Shown here: positions 1 through 5,816 of the stretch, one piece after another | Layout of the letters: each line of letters begins with the position of its first letter | Numbering within the stretch: position 1 is the first letter of the stretch | Assembly (NCBI GenBank): GCA_031289165.1 | Contig: JAITPZ010000092.1 | Span: 1 to 11,125, forward strand | Source: Synergistaceae bacterium | Lineage (GTDB): Bacteria; Synergistota; Synergistia; Synergistales; Aminobacteriaceae | Direction of reading: 5' to 3' | DNA length: 11,125 nt | Position numbers and translations under genes: made by a program | The notes under the pieces: generated by a model | What the model saw: only the letters and a program-made list of their open reading frames with translations | Told to the model about the DNA's origin: nothing | The model's database searches: none

Positions 1-311
1 ACGAACCCAACGGCCCCCTCCTGGACGGCAATTTGCACGGCCGGCAGTCCGTCAGGAGTGAAGAGCGCGTTTTCATCCAGAGCGATTACGGTCCTGACCT
101 GACCGTCCAGAGTGACCTCGGCGTACCGTTCGCCCTTCACCGTCCAGTGCGTCGTGTAAAAACTCAAACTTCGCAGGAGTCCTATTGTGGTAAATTCCTT
201 GCTAATACTGGATTTTATGTACAGTTTTTCAAGAAAAATATCCACTTTGATCCAAGGAAGGCCCCTTATATGGTCTTTTCGAGCCTGGTTTATCGAAAAG
301 ACATAGAGCAT
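1..311 (-). CDS. Fragment of NusG domain II-like protein, 3' end beyond left edge, 5' part probably replaced by an insertion
   Basis: Reverse-strand translation of about 1-150 gives a run resembling the small NusG domain II (NusG_II) proteins: an HWTVKGERYAEVTLDG segment, then a strand containing ALDENALFTPDG, then AVQIAVQEGAVGFV at the window edge. Family members normally continue into a CPDxxC motif, which would lie outside the window. The family is membrane-anchored and of unclear function. No N-terminal membrane helix is visible here. Upstream of codon 159-161 the frame enters an AT-rich inverted-repeat element (162-490) and stays open to an ATG at 309-311, and to a stop at 417-419, but that stretch does not look like the family and no Shine-Dalgarno precedes the ATG. 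I read it as a gene broken or made chimeric by insertion. The family call is moderate; the start is uncertain. Confidence 0.45.
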   Translation of the reverse strand, partial: MLYVFSINQARKDHIRGLPWIKVDIFLEKLYIKSSISKEFTTIGLLRSLSFYTTHWTVKGERYAEVTLDGQVRTVIALDENALFTPDGLPAVQIAVQEGAVGF

Positions 312-490
312 TACGTGAAGCAGCTTTACGCCGTTTTTTCGCGGAACATAGCCTTGTGATAATCCATACGAAATCCTTGCTTCAGACGGCTCTACTTTGG
401 ACCAAATTTGGTATTTTCAAGTAGACTTTTGAAGTGAAAATAAGTAATAGCAACGATCTATATTCGAAAATGCAACTGCGAAGTTTGAGT
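162..490. mobile_element. Small inverted-repeat-bounded element (MITE-like), 329 bases
   Basis: ACTCAAACTTCGCAG at 162-176 is matched by its exact reverse complement CTGCGAAGTTTGAGT at 476-490, a perfect 15-base inverted repeat. The enclosed DNA is AT-rich, unlike the GC-rich NusG-like fragment that it abuts, and is too short for a transposase. It contains a dyad at 391-425: TCTACTT and AAGTAGA arms around the 12-base palindrome ACCAAATTTGGT at 401-412. Both ends are followed outward by AA (160-161 and 491-492), which could be a two-base target duplication or chance. No encoded protein is recognised, although one minus frame is open from 416 to 162. This pattern fits a MITE or an internally deleted insertion sequence, but the family is not identified. 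Confidence 0.45.
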
Positions 491-613
491 AACCACTATT
501 TTGGCCATTATCTCGACTGGACCCGAAGCAGGGGGAAAATCATTGCAAATGAACATTTGTGAATAGTTATCATTAAAATGTAACTTTATATTGCAAAAGT
601 TCAACATAAAATG

Positions 614-622
614 TGCTATAAT
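614..622 (+). promoter_or_regulatory. Extended -10 promoter for the DUF4143 ATPase gene
   Basis: TGCTATAAT at 614-622 combines a consensus TATAAT hexamer (617-622) with the extended -10 TGN. It lies about 45 bases before the ATG at 667 in AT-rich DNA. A possible -35 (TTGCAA, 591-596) sits at an over-long 20-base spacing, so recognition probably relies on the extended -10. Confidence 0.5.
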
Positions 623-666
623 AACCCAAAAGTTGTGGGTATAAATTTAAAAATTTGAGGGAAAGT

Positions 667-1965
667 ATGAAAAGAGATGCCATCATACGGTTGCGGGAAT
701 GGAAGAATAACCCGAGACGCAAGCCTGGATTACTAGTTGGGGCCAGGCAAGTAGGCAAAACCTATTTGATGAAAGAGTTTGGGAGGGAAGATTTCGCTCA
801 GGTTGCCTACTTATCTCTGGACACTGATGAAAAATGGGCGCAAATTTTTTCTCATGTCTCTCCACGAGACCTTTTACCGCTGCTAAAAGCGGCGACCAGA
901 ATAGAAATTGACCAGGATACACTGATTATTTTAGACGAAATCCAAGAGGTACCGCGAGCCCTGCTTAGTCTCAAATATTTTCAGGAAGAAGCCCCCGAGT
1001 ATCATGTTTTGGCGGCGGGTTCGACGCTGGGAGTGGCGATGAGGCAGGGAGTATCTTTCCCGGTGGGCAAAGTTGATTTTATCAACCTCTATCCGCTGAC
1101 TTTTGGGGAGTTCTTACAAGCCTGCGGCGAAGGGCAATTACGGTCATTGTTGAGCGACCTTGATTTTACCGATTTGGCGGCTTTCCATCAACAGTTGTTG
1201 AATCTTCTGCGCCAGTATCTGGTGGTGGGGGGAATGCCTGAAGCCGTCGCGGAGTACGCCCAAAGTCATAATTTCACTCAGGTGCGCCGCCATCATCAAA
1301 ATATCCTCAATGCTTACGAGCGCGATTTTTCAAAGTATGCCGGCAAAGAACTCTCCGTTAGGGTGAGAGAGGTATGGCAAAGTTTGCCCCGTCAGCTTGC
1401 CCGCGAAAACAAAAAATTCGTTTTTGGCGCGGTGCGTGAAGGAGGGAGAGGAAAAAATTATGACTTGGCTATTGACTGGCTGAAAGATAGCTCTCTCATT
1501 CACAAATCATCACGAGTTAACCAGCCCATCTCTCCGCTTGCAATTTACCAGGAGCCGGCAATTTTTAAGATTTTTTTACATGATGTCGGTCTGCTGGCCA
1601 CGCTTTCCCAGGCTGACATTGGCCTGATCGCTGAGGGGCACCAAATTTTTTCCCACTTTAACGGGGCTTTGACCGAACAGTATATCGCTCAGGAATTGGT
1701 GGCATTGGGGATGCAACTTCACTATTGGGCGCGCACTAATAGTACCGCCGAAATCGATTTTTTATTGGATTCTCCAGCAACTCATGCAGTTCCCGTTGAA
1801 GTAAAAAGTGGTATCAATCTGCAAGCTAAAAGCCTCAAAGTCTATCAGGAAAAGTATGCGCCGCCTTTGGCCGTGCGCACTTCGGCGGCTGATTATAAGC
1901 AAACTGGCAACCTGTATGACATTCCGTTGTATGCTTTCAGCGAATTTGTCAAAAATAAATTGTGA
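667..1965 (+). CDS. AAA-family ATPase with C-terminal DUF4143 domain
   Basis: This 432-residue protein carries Walker A GARQVGKT (25-32), Walker B TLIILDEIQ (about 85-93) and, near the C-terminus, the DUF4143 signature EIDFLLD (about 362-368) followed by VEVKSG (377-382). The E-x-D and E-x-K spacing recalls PDDEXK nuclease folds. The length is typical for the AAA_14 plus DUF4143 family, which is very common in anaerobes, patchily distributed and of unknown biochemical role. The ATG at 667 is preceded by GAGG (657-660) at 6-base spacing and is preferred over the in-frame TTG at 655, which overlaps that Shine-Dalgarno. The gene is monocistronic, transcribed opposite to everything else, AT-richer than the sugar operon and flanked by mobile-element debris, so recent acquisition is likely. 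No frameshift or missing motif is seen. Confidence 0.9.
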   Translation: MKRDAIIRLREWKNNPRRKPGLLVGARQVGKTYLMKEFGREDFAQVAYLSLDTDEKWAQIFSHVSPRDLLPLLKAATRIEIDQDTLIILDEIQEVPRALLSLKYFQEEAPEYHVLAAGSTLGVAMRQGVSFPVGKVDFINLYPLTFGEFLQACGEGQLRSLLSDLDFTDLAAFHQQLLNLLRQYLVVGGMPEAVAEYAQSHNFTQVRRHHQNILNAYERDFSKYAGKELSVRVREVWQSLPRQLARENKKFVFGAVREGGRGKNYDLAIDWLKDSSLIHKSSRVNQPISPLAIYQEPAIFKIFLHDVGLLATLSQADIGLIAEGHQIFSHFNGALTEQYIAQELVALGMQLHYWARTNSTAEIDFLLDSPATHAVPVEVKSGINLQAKSLKVYQEKYAPPLAVRTSAADYKQTGNLYDIPLYAFSEFVKNKL

Positions 1966-2188
1966 CTAAATAGCTATTGCCGTACGAGAAAAAAAAGGTA
2001 TGTGCGCGGGGAGTGTCAGACAAAGTCGGGTCGAAAACCACTCTGTAATTTTCCATATTCAGGTACTCCGAATTCTTTCGGCCGACCCATTCCATAAACC
2101 TGTTTGAGGGCAGAGGCGGGCTTGCGGCAAACAGGCGAACGGCATTTTCATAGTGTTTTGCTAGTTGACTTTGACATATATGTCAACC
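1949..2188 (-). pseudogene. Unidentified open frame or gene remnant
   Basis: One minus-strand frame stays open for about 79 codons, from a TGA just upstream of 2188 to a TGA at 1949-1951, overlapping the last bases of the ATPase gene. It contains a protein-like run including FMEWVGRKNSEYLNMENYR and then VVFDPTLSDTP. It has no good start codon or ribosome binding site, since the only Met codons are internal. I do not recognise the family. It may be the C-terminal part of an accessory gene whose 5' end was lost, or a chance open frame. Confidence 0.25.
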
Positions 2189-2253
2189 CTCACGCGATTT
2201 TTGCTTTTGCCGATGATGATGCCGATAGACGGGTTTTCGTCAGTTAGTTTCAT
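2161..2253 (-). pseudogene. Relic of a YhcG-type (DUF1016) PDDEXK nuclease C-terminal domain
   Basis: The minus strand reads MKLTDENPSIGIIIGKSK, then NRVRVDIYVKVN, before a TAG. The NPSIGIIxxKSKNRVxV pattern is characteristic of the C-terminal nuclease-like domain of YhcG/DUF1016 proteins, which usually continues VEYAL...PIG. Those following parts are absent, as is the roughly 300-residue N-terminal portion, so only about 30 codons remain. The ATG at 2251-2253 probably corresponds to an internal position of the ancestral protein. A 16-base palindrome (2171-2186) lies over the decayed 3' end. Similarity was judged by eye. Confidence 0.4.
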
Positions 2254-2260
2254 ATTTTTA

Positions 2261-2540
2261 TTACTTTACAAGAAGTCTATTAACAAATACCTCATACTCT
2301 TGCCGTATTGCCTCTTGCGATTGTCCATCTAAAGACAATGATACCAGTGCAGCATCCAAATCTTTACGTAAAATATCAATACCACTTAACTTCCTGTCCG
2401 AAATTTTAGCGCACTCCCTTGGGCAACGTACCAAACGTTCCTGAGGATGTATCTGAAAGACGCACGCTCCGCCTTCATAGAATGTCCTGTCGTAGACGTA
2501 GCCAATTACGTTCTGTGTGGTACAGCATACTTGTAGACAT
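2261..2540 (-). pseudogene. Frameshifted N-terminal remnant of an ISL3-family transposase
   Basis: A Shine-Dalgarno GGAGGGG precedes ATG at 2538-2540, which begins MSTSMLYHT, a typical ISL3-family transposase start. The frame then breaks near 2512, and the next frame continues NVIGYVYDRTFYEGGACVFQ, then IHPQERLVRCP, matching the family's N-terminal region up to its first cysteine pair at about 2400. The original frame stops at 2475-2477. Beyond about 2396 the second frame carries on to a TAA at 2261-2263 with residues I cannot place in the family, such as RKDLDAALVSLSLDG. This suggests a deletion junction with another gene's tail. About 50 residues of a roughly 400-residue transposase survive, with no zinc-finger remainder or DDE residues, so it is inactive. 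Confidence 0.6.
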
Positions 2541-2739
2541 GAGATCCCCTCCAGTCCGTCTTTGAGATTAGTTGCTCTGGTGAGGTTCTCATGTTTTCTA
2601 CTTTTTGGCTACCAATTTCGCACAGATAGAAAGTCCTTCAATGAAATCGCAGGAGACAGCACTTATAGTCTATGTTTTATTCAAAAAATCACACCTCAAC
2701 GTTCTTCCCGCAAGCATGAACGCAAATCTAGGGAGAGCC
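2396..2739 (-). mobile_element. Truncated ISL3-family insertion sequence, transposase-start end
   Basis: Read on the minus strand, the element begins GGCTCTCCCTAGATTTGCG at 2739, matching the GGCTCT-type terminus of ISL3-family elements. About 200 bases of leader follow, then the Shine-Dalgarno and transposase start at 2540. The opposite end is missing: the recognisable part stops near 2396 in unrelated sequence. ISL3 elements usually duplicate 8 target bases. The 8 bases just outside the end (2740-2747, AATTTTAT) include the nagB stop codon, but no second copy beside a matching end is visible, as expected after deletion. Confidence 0.5.
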
Positions 2740-2743
2740 AATT

Positions 2744-3514
2744 TTATTGCAGACTTCCCACACTTTTCGCGAAGGAACCCTGCCTTTTCAGTTCTGCCAG
2801 TTCAACCAGCTCTTCGGTCAATACCACCGTCGCGTCGCGGTGGAGCTTCAAAATAGTGCAGGGGACCTCGGGGACAACCTGTCTGTGAGTGAAAAGTTCC
2901 CGCACGGCTTTCACTTTGTTCGCTCCGTGGACCAGCATCACGATCCGTGACGCCTTCATGATATCGCCCATTCCCATCGTGACGGCATACTTCGGGACCT
3001 CGTCCAGAGATGAGAAGAAACGGGAGTTATCCCTACGGGTTTGATCGTTCAGGGTAACGATGTGGGAGTTCGATTCAAAAAATCTCCCTGGTTCGTTGAA
3101 CCCAATATGACCGTTTGTGCCCACGCCAAGAAGCTGAAAGTCCCGTGGATGGGCTTCGAGAAATGTCTGAAAATCTCTGTGCGCCTGGTCCTCCGGCTCC
3201 ATCCCCATGGGCACGTACGTGTTGGCTCTGTCGATGTCCGTGTGGTCGAAAAAATTTCGGTTCATGTACTCCCTGTAGCTTTGAGGATGAGAGAGCGGCA
3301 GTCCCACGTATTCGTCGAGGTTGACGGTCGTGACGGAACTGAAGCTCACTTTACCCCCGTTGAAGAGTTTTACCAGGGCCGCGTAGATCAGTTCCATGGA
3401 TTCTCCGGTGGCCAGGCCCAAGCAGGCGTTTTTATTGGCCTGAATAATGTTACTCACCATATCGGCGATCAGTACGCTGGCTTCTTCATGGCTTTGGGTA
3501 ATGACCGTCTTCAT
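2744..3514 (-). CDS. nagB: Glucosamine-6-phosphate deaminase
   Basis: This 256-residue protein has the whole NagB pattern: the phosphate-binding region LGLATGESMELIY (32-44), VNLDEYVGL (64-72) with the proton-transfer Asp67, and GVGTNGHIGFNEPG (130-143) with His136 and Glu141. Asn replaces the Asp before GHI found in E. coli NagB, as in some Gram-positive NagB proteins. The family converts glucosamine-6-phosphate to fructose-6-phosphate and ammonia in the cytosol. The ATG at 3514 has GAGGGAG about 9 bases upstream. It is the last gene on this strand, 338 bases beyond the tight operon, so it may have its own promoter or be co-transcribed. Its stop codon lies 4 bases from the end of a broken ISL3 element. 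Exact substrate among amino-sugar phosphates is inferred. Confidence 0.88.
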   Translation of the reverse strand: MKTVITQSHEEASVLIADMVSNIIQANKNACLGLATGESMELIYAALVKLFNGGKVSFSSVTTVNLDEYVGLPLSHPQSYREYMNRNFFDHTDIDRANTYVPMGMEPEDQAHRDFQTFLEAHPRDFQLLGVGTNGHIGFNEPGRFFESNSHIVTLNDQTRRDNSRFFSSLDEVPKYAVTMGMGDIMKASRIVMLVHGANKVKAVRELFTHRQVVPEVPCTILKLHRDATVVLTEELVELAELKRQGSFAKSVGSLQ

Positions 3515-3576
3515 GTGGGAAACTCCCTCTTTGGTTCCGGAACGATTTTTGTCCCCAAAAGATTATGAACTGAACG

Positions 3577-3599
3577 ACCACCGGCTAAAAGTTGGTGGT
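3577..3599 (+). repeat. Stem-loop resembling an IS200/IS605 end hairpin
   Basis: ACCACCGGC, loop TAAAA, GTTGGTGGT forms a 9-pair stem on the plus strand with two G-T wobbles; the minus-strand form has two mismatches. The strand asymmetry and the ACCACC...GGTGGT form resemble subterminal hairpins of IS200/IS605 elements. It is followed by TTTT, so a plus-strand terminator is an alternative, but no plus-strand gene reads into it. Confidence 0.35.
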
Positions 3600-3647
3600 T
3601 TTAGATCCAGCATTAGAAATAAAAATTCGTAACTATTAAGTGCAGAA

Positions 3648-3722
3648 AAAGTGGCTAATTTACAGAATTTGTCTTAAATTTTTATATATTGAAATTCATA
3701 AACACTGCATATTAGCCAATTT
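3648..3722. repeat. Imperfect 18-base inverted repeat, 39-base spacer
   Basis: AAAGTGGCTAATTTACAG (3648-3665) pairs with CTGCATATTAGCCAATTT (3705-3722) at 15 of 18 positions, including the perfect core GGCTAAT/ATTAGCC. It lies in the AT-rich spacer upstream of nagB. It could be a leader stem-loop, an operator dyad or the ends of a tiny decayed element. Confidence 0.4.
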
Positions 3723-3852
3723 AGTTTTAATCCATATTTATTGCAGGAAATACCGGCTTTTGATGTCCAGTAAACTTTGTATTTTAGCGAGCTTACACTA
3801 CTGAATAGTTACAAAAATTCTCCTGAAACGAATTTTTTTCGCAACCTGCCGA

Positions 3853-4587
3853 TTAGAAATCGCGGGGCTGTTGCAACCGGGATGCGGCGGAACGATCCAG
3901 CACGACCGTCGCGGCAGGATGCAACTGCAGGACGGATGCGGGAACATTCAGTGTTACCGGACCTTCAAGAGCCGCATGAATGATTTCGGCCTTGGATTCT
4001 CCTTTGGCCAGGAGCATCAGGCTGCGGGCGTTCATGATTCCTTTGATGCCGAGCGTGGCTCCTCGTTTGGGGACATTTTCGACGCCTCCCCAGAAATCAG
4101 CTTTCCCCAACTGGCTGGACGGCGAAAATGAGACAACGACATTTTCAAATTCCCAAGGCGTACCGGGATCGTTGAAGCCGATGTGTCCGTCCTTTCCGAT
4201 ACCCAAAATCTGCAATCTCAGGCCACCGGCTCCGTTGATTTCCCTCAGAACTCGACGAGCGTCTTCTTCCGGGTCGGGCGCATCGGACCGGAAACAAATC
4301 AGCTCCTTGGGGCGAATCTGTTCGTACAACTGGGACTTCATACGAGAAAGACAGGTTCTGGGATCATCCGGGGAAATTCCCAGGTATTCGTCCACATTGA
4401 AAACGGCGAGCCTCGACGCCGCCGTTTTTGTCTCCCCAAACCGGCGGACCAGCGCCTCATGAACCGGAGGGGTCGTCGTCCCCGTCGCAAAACCGACCAC
4501 CCCTGAAGGATCGTTCAGGATATGCTCCATGATGAGGCCGGATGCGGCCTGTGCGTATCTCTCAGATTCGAGAATCAGGATTTTCAT
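3853..4587 (-). CDS. NagB-like sugar-phosphate isomerase/deaminase, divergent paralogue
   Basis: A 244-residue protein of the NagB/6-phosphogluconolactonase-type fold. It has VGFATGTTTPPVHEAL (31-46) for phosphate binding, FNVDEYLGI (63-71) with Asp66, and GIGKDGHIGFNDPG (129-142) with Asp133 and His135. Where classical NagB has FNEP, this protein has FNDP (Asp140), and the rest is clearly different from the nagB product at 2744-3514. It therefore probably acts on a related but different amino- or keto-sugar phosphate. The ATG at 4587 lies 2 bases after the stop of the upstream Gfo gene, with AAGGGG about 10 bases before it, so it is translated as part of the operon. It could be a true second glucosamine-6-phosphate deaminase; sequence alone cannot decide. 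Confidence 0.82.
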   Translation of the reverse strand: MKILILESERYAQAASGLIMEHILNDPSGVVGFATGTTTPPVHEALVRRFGETKTAASRLAVFNVDEYLGISPDDPRTCLSRMKSQLYEQIRPKELICFRSDAPDPEEDARRVLREINGAGGLRLQILGIGKDGHIGFNDPGTPWEFENVVVSFSPSSQLGKADFWGGVENVPKRGATLGIKGIMNARSLMLLAKGESKAEIIHAALEGPVTLNVPASVLQLHPAATVVLDRSAASRLQQPRDF

Positions 4588-4589
4588 GC

Positions 4590-5816
4590 TTATTTCCCCT
4601 TCATACGGTAGGGTTCCGTCAGCTTCAGGGCGATGCGGTCGCCGATCTCCAAAAGGTCGGATGGGCTCTCCGAAGTGCCGAAGGCATGGAGGAATCTGTC
4701 CAGTTCTTCCATAGTGACGGACTTTCGCCCCTGGAGTTCGGAAAGCTGGGCTGCGTTGATGACCCTGATCGTTTTTGCACAGGTCCCGGCATCCAAAATA
4801 GGAGGGCGTCCCAACTCGATGCTGCGTAAAAAGCTCTGGATTTCGTCGCGGAAGGACAGAGTTTCCGAGCGGTAGCTTTTAATGGGTACCCGCTTCTCGC
4901 CGAATCCATTGCGCCGGATCACGATATACTCCTGATCCTCGTCGTCGAAACAGCCAGTGATCCGCCCCTCGCTTCCTTCGATCAGGAACCAGCCGTGCAC
5001 GTCGCTGGCGTTTTCGGCCAGATCCGGCCAGGACCAGGTCGATTCGATGAAAATCGAAATCCAGTCTCCATTTTCCGGGTTACGGTAACGTACCTTGAAG
5101 TGGGCATCATCGTCGGTCTCGATGTTGCAAAGGCGCCCTCCCACCAAGCGGGTGCGATCCTTCACGCAGATGCGGACGGATTTGACTTCTTCGGGTTCCT
5201 TGTCGAATCCGATCAGAAACCACGATCCCGCGACGGCGTGGGATCCGTAGTCCAAAATGGCGCCGCCGCCGGCCAGAGGTTCGAAAAACCATTCACTGCG
5301 AGCCGAGGAAGCGGTCCCCCGCGTGATCCAAACGTTGACGGGATCGCCGATGATACCAGATCCCACCATGTTTTTGAAATGCTGATAGCGCGGAAGAAAA
5401 ACATTATCGTCGTTAAGCTGGTACATCGCTTTTGAGCGCCTGGAGGCAGCGACGACGGCTTCGGCCTCAAGAGCATTGCGGGCCATAGGTTTTTCACTCA
5501 TAACATGAACGCCCGCCGAGAGCGCCTGTATCGAATACGCCGCGTGCCAGCGGGAAGGAGCACAGTTGTCAACGACATCGACCTTTGCAAAAAGCTCCTC
5601 CGGCGTGTCGCAGATCGCAATGTCCCAGTTCACCTGAGCTTCGGCTTCGTCCATTTTCCGCAGGTAGGCATCTCTGGCCTGCTCGGCCGAACTCCGCGTC
5701 GGGTTGTACAGCGCCGTCAGCCGAACTTCATCACGCAGATCCACGTAAGCCGGCACGTGAGCCGCGGTGAAAATATTGCCCGTGCCGATGGCTCCCAGTT
5801 TGAAAACCGTTTTCAA
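4590..5816 (-). CDS. Gfo/Idh/MocA-family oxidoreductase
   Basis: A full-length 408-residue member of the family. It has a Rossmann nucleotide-binding motif GAIGTGNI (8-15), a CAPSRWH segment (85-91), the catalytic SEKPMA with Lys109, and GGGAILDYGSHAV (183-195) with Asp189 and His193 in the usual active-site positions. Family members oxidise, reduce or epimerise sugars and inositols with NAD(P), and some are NAD-dependent glycosidases; the substrate here is unknown. The start is TTG at 5814-5816, overlapping the ROK stop as TTGA, with GGGAGAG about 7 bases upstream. The tail after residue 370 is longer than in minimal Gfo proteins. Its position between a ROK kinase and a NagB-like enzyme suggests a cytosolic step on a phosphorylated or amino sugar. 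Confidence 0.85.
   Translation of the reverse strand: MKTVFKLGAIGTGNIFTAAHVPAYVDLRDEVRLTALYNPTRSSAEQARDAYLRKMDEAEAQVNWDIAICDTPEELFAKVDVVDNCAPSRWHAAYSIQALSAGVHVMSEKPMARNALEAEAVVAASRRSKAMYQLNDDNVFLPRYQHFKNMVGSGIIGDPVNVWITRGTASSARSEWFFEPLAGGGAILDYGSHAVAGSWFLIGFDKEPEEVKSVRICVKDRTRLVGGRLCNIETDDDAHFKVRYRNPENGDWISIFIESTWSWPDLAENASDVHGWFLIEGSEGRITGCFDDEDQEYIVIRRNGFGEKRVPIKSYRSETLSFRDEIQSFLRSIELGRPPILDAGTCAKTIRVINAAQLSELQGRKSVTMEELDRFLHAFGTSESPSDLLEIGDRIALKLTEPYRMKGK

Larger units (their letters stand above)
3515..3852. other. AT-rich intergenic spacer between the two NagB-type genes
   Basis: No coding frame of note lies on either strand. From the nagB side it holds that gene's Shine-Dalgarno, a hairpin with IS200/IS605-like appearance (3577-3599) and an 18-base imperfect inverted repeat (3648-3665 with 3705-3722). 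The base composition is much AT-richer than the operon genes on its right. The only promoter-like match I found for nagB on the minus strand is TGGACA (3763-3768) with a poor TGCAAT 18 bases on, too weak to call. No clear terminator follows the upstream NagB-like gene. The spacer looks like an insertion that separated nagB from the operon, or an independent leader. Confidence 0.6.

Noticed and set aside
33..359. Plus-strand 108-codon open frame at the left edge
   Set aside because: Its first part is antisense to the NusG domain II-like fragment and the rest lies across the inverted-repeat element; it has no ribosome binding site and no recognisable family.
388..2739. GGCTCT at 388 (plus) and at 2739 (minus) as the two ends of one ISL3-like composite element carrying the ATPase gene
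   Set aside because: Only the first six bases agree clearly, similarity falls off at once, and the flanking 8 bases differ (CTTCAGAC before 388, AATTTTAT after 2739).
2517..2888. Plus-strand open frames across the end of nagB and the ISL3 remnant
   Set aside because: They are antisense to nagB and the transposase remnant and show no family features or ribosome binding sites.
3820..3852. Terminator after the NagB-like gene
   Set aside because: Only a 4-base CGAA/TTCG pairing around a T-run is present, too weak to support termination.
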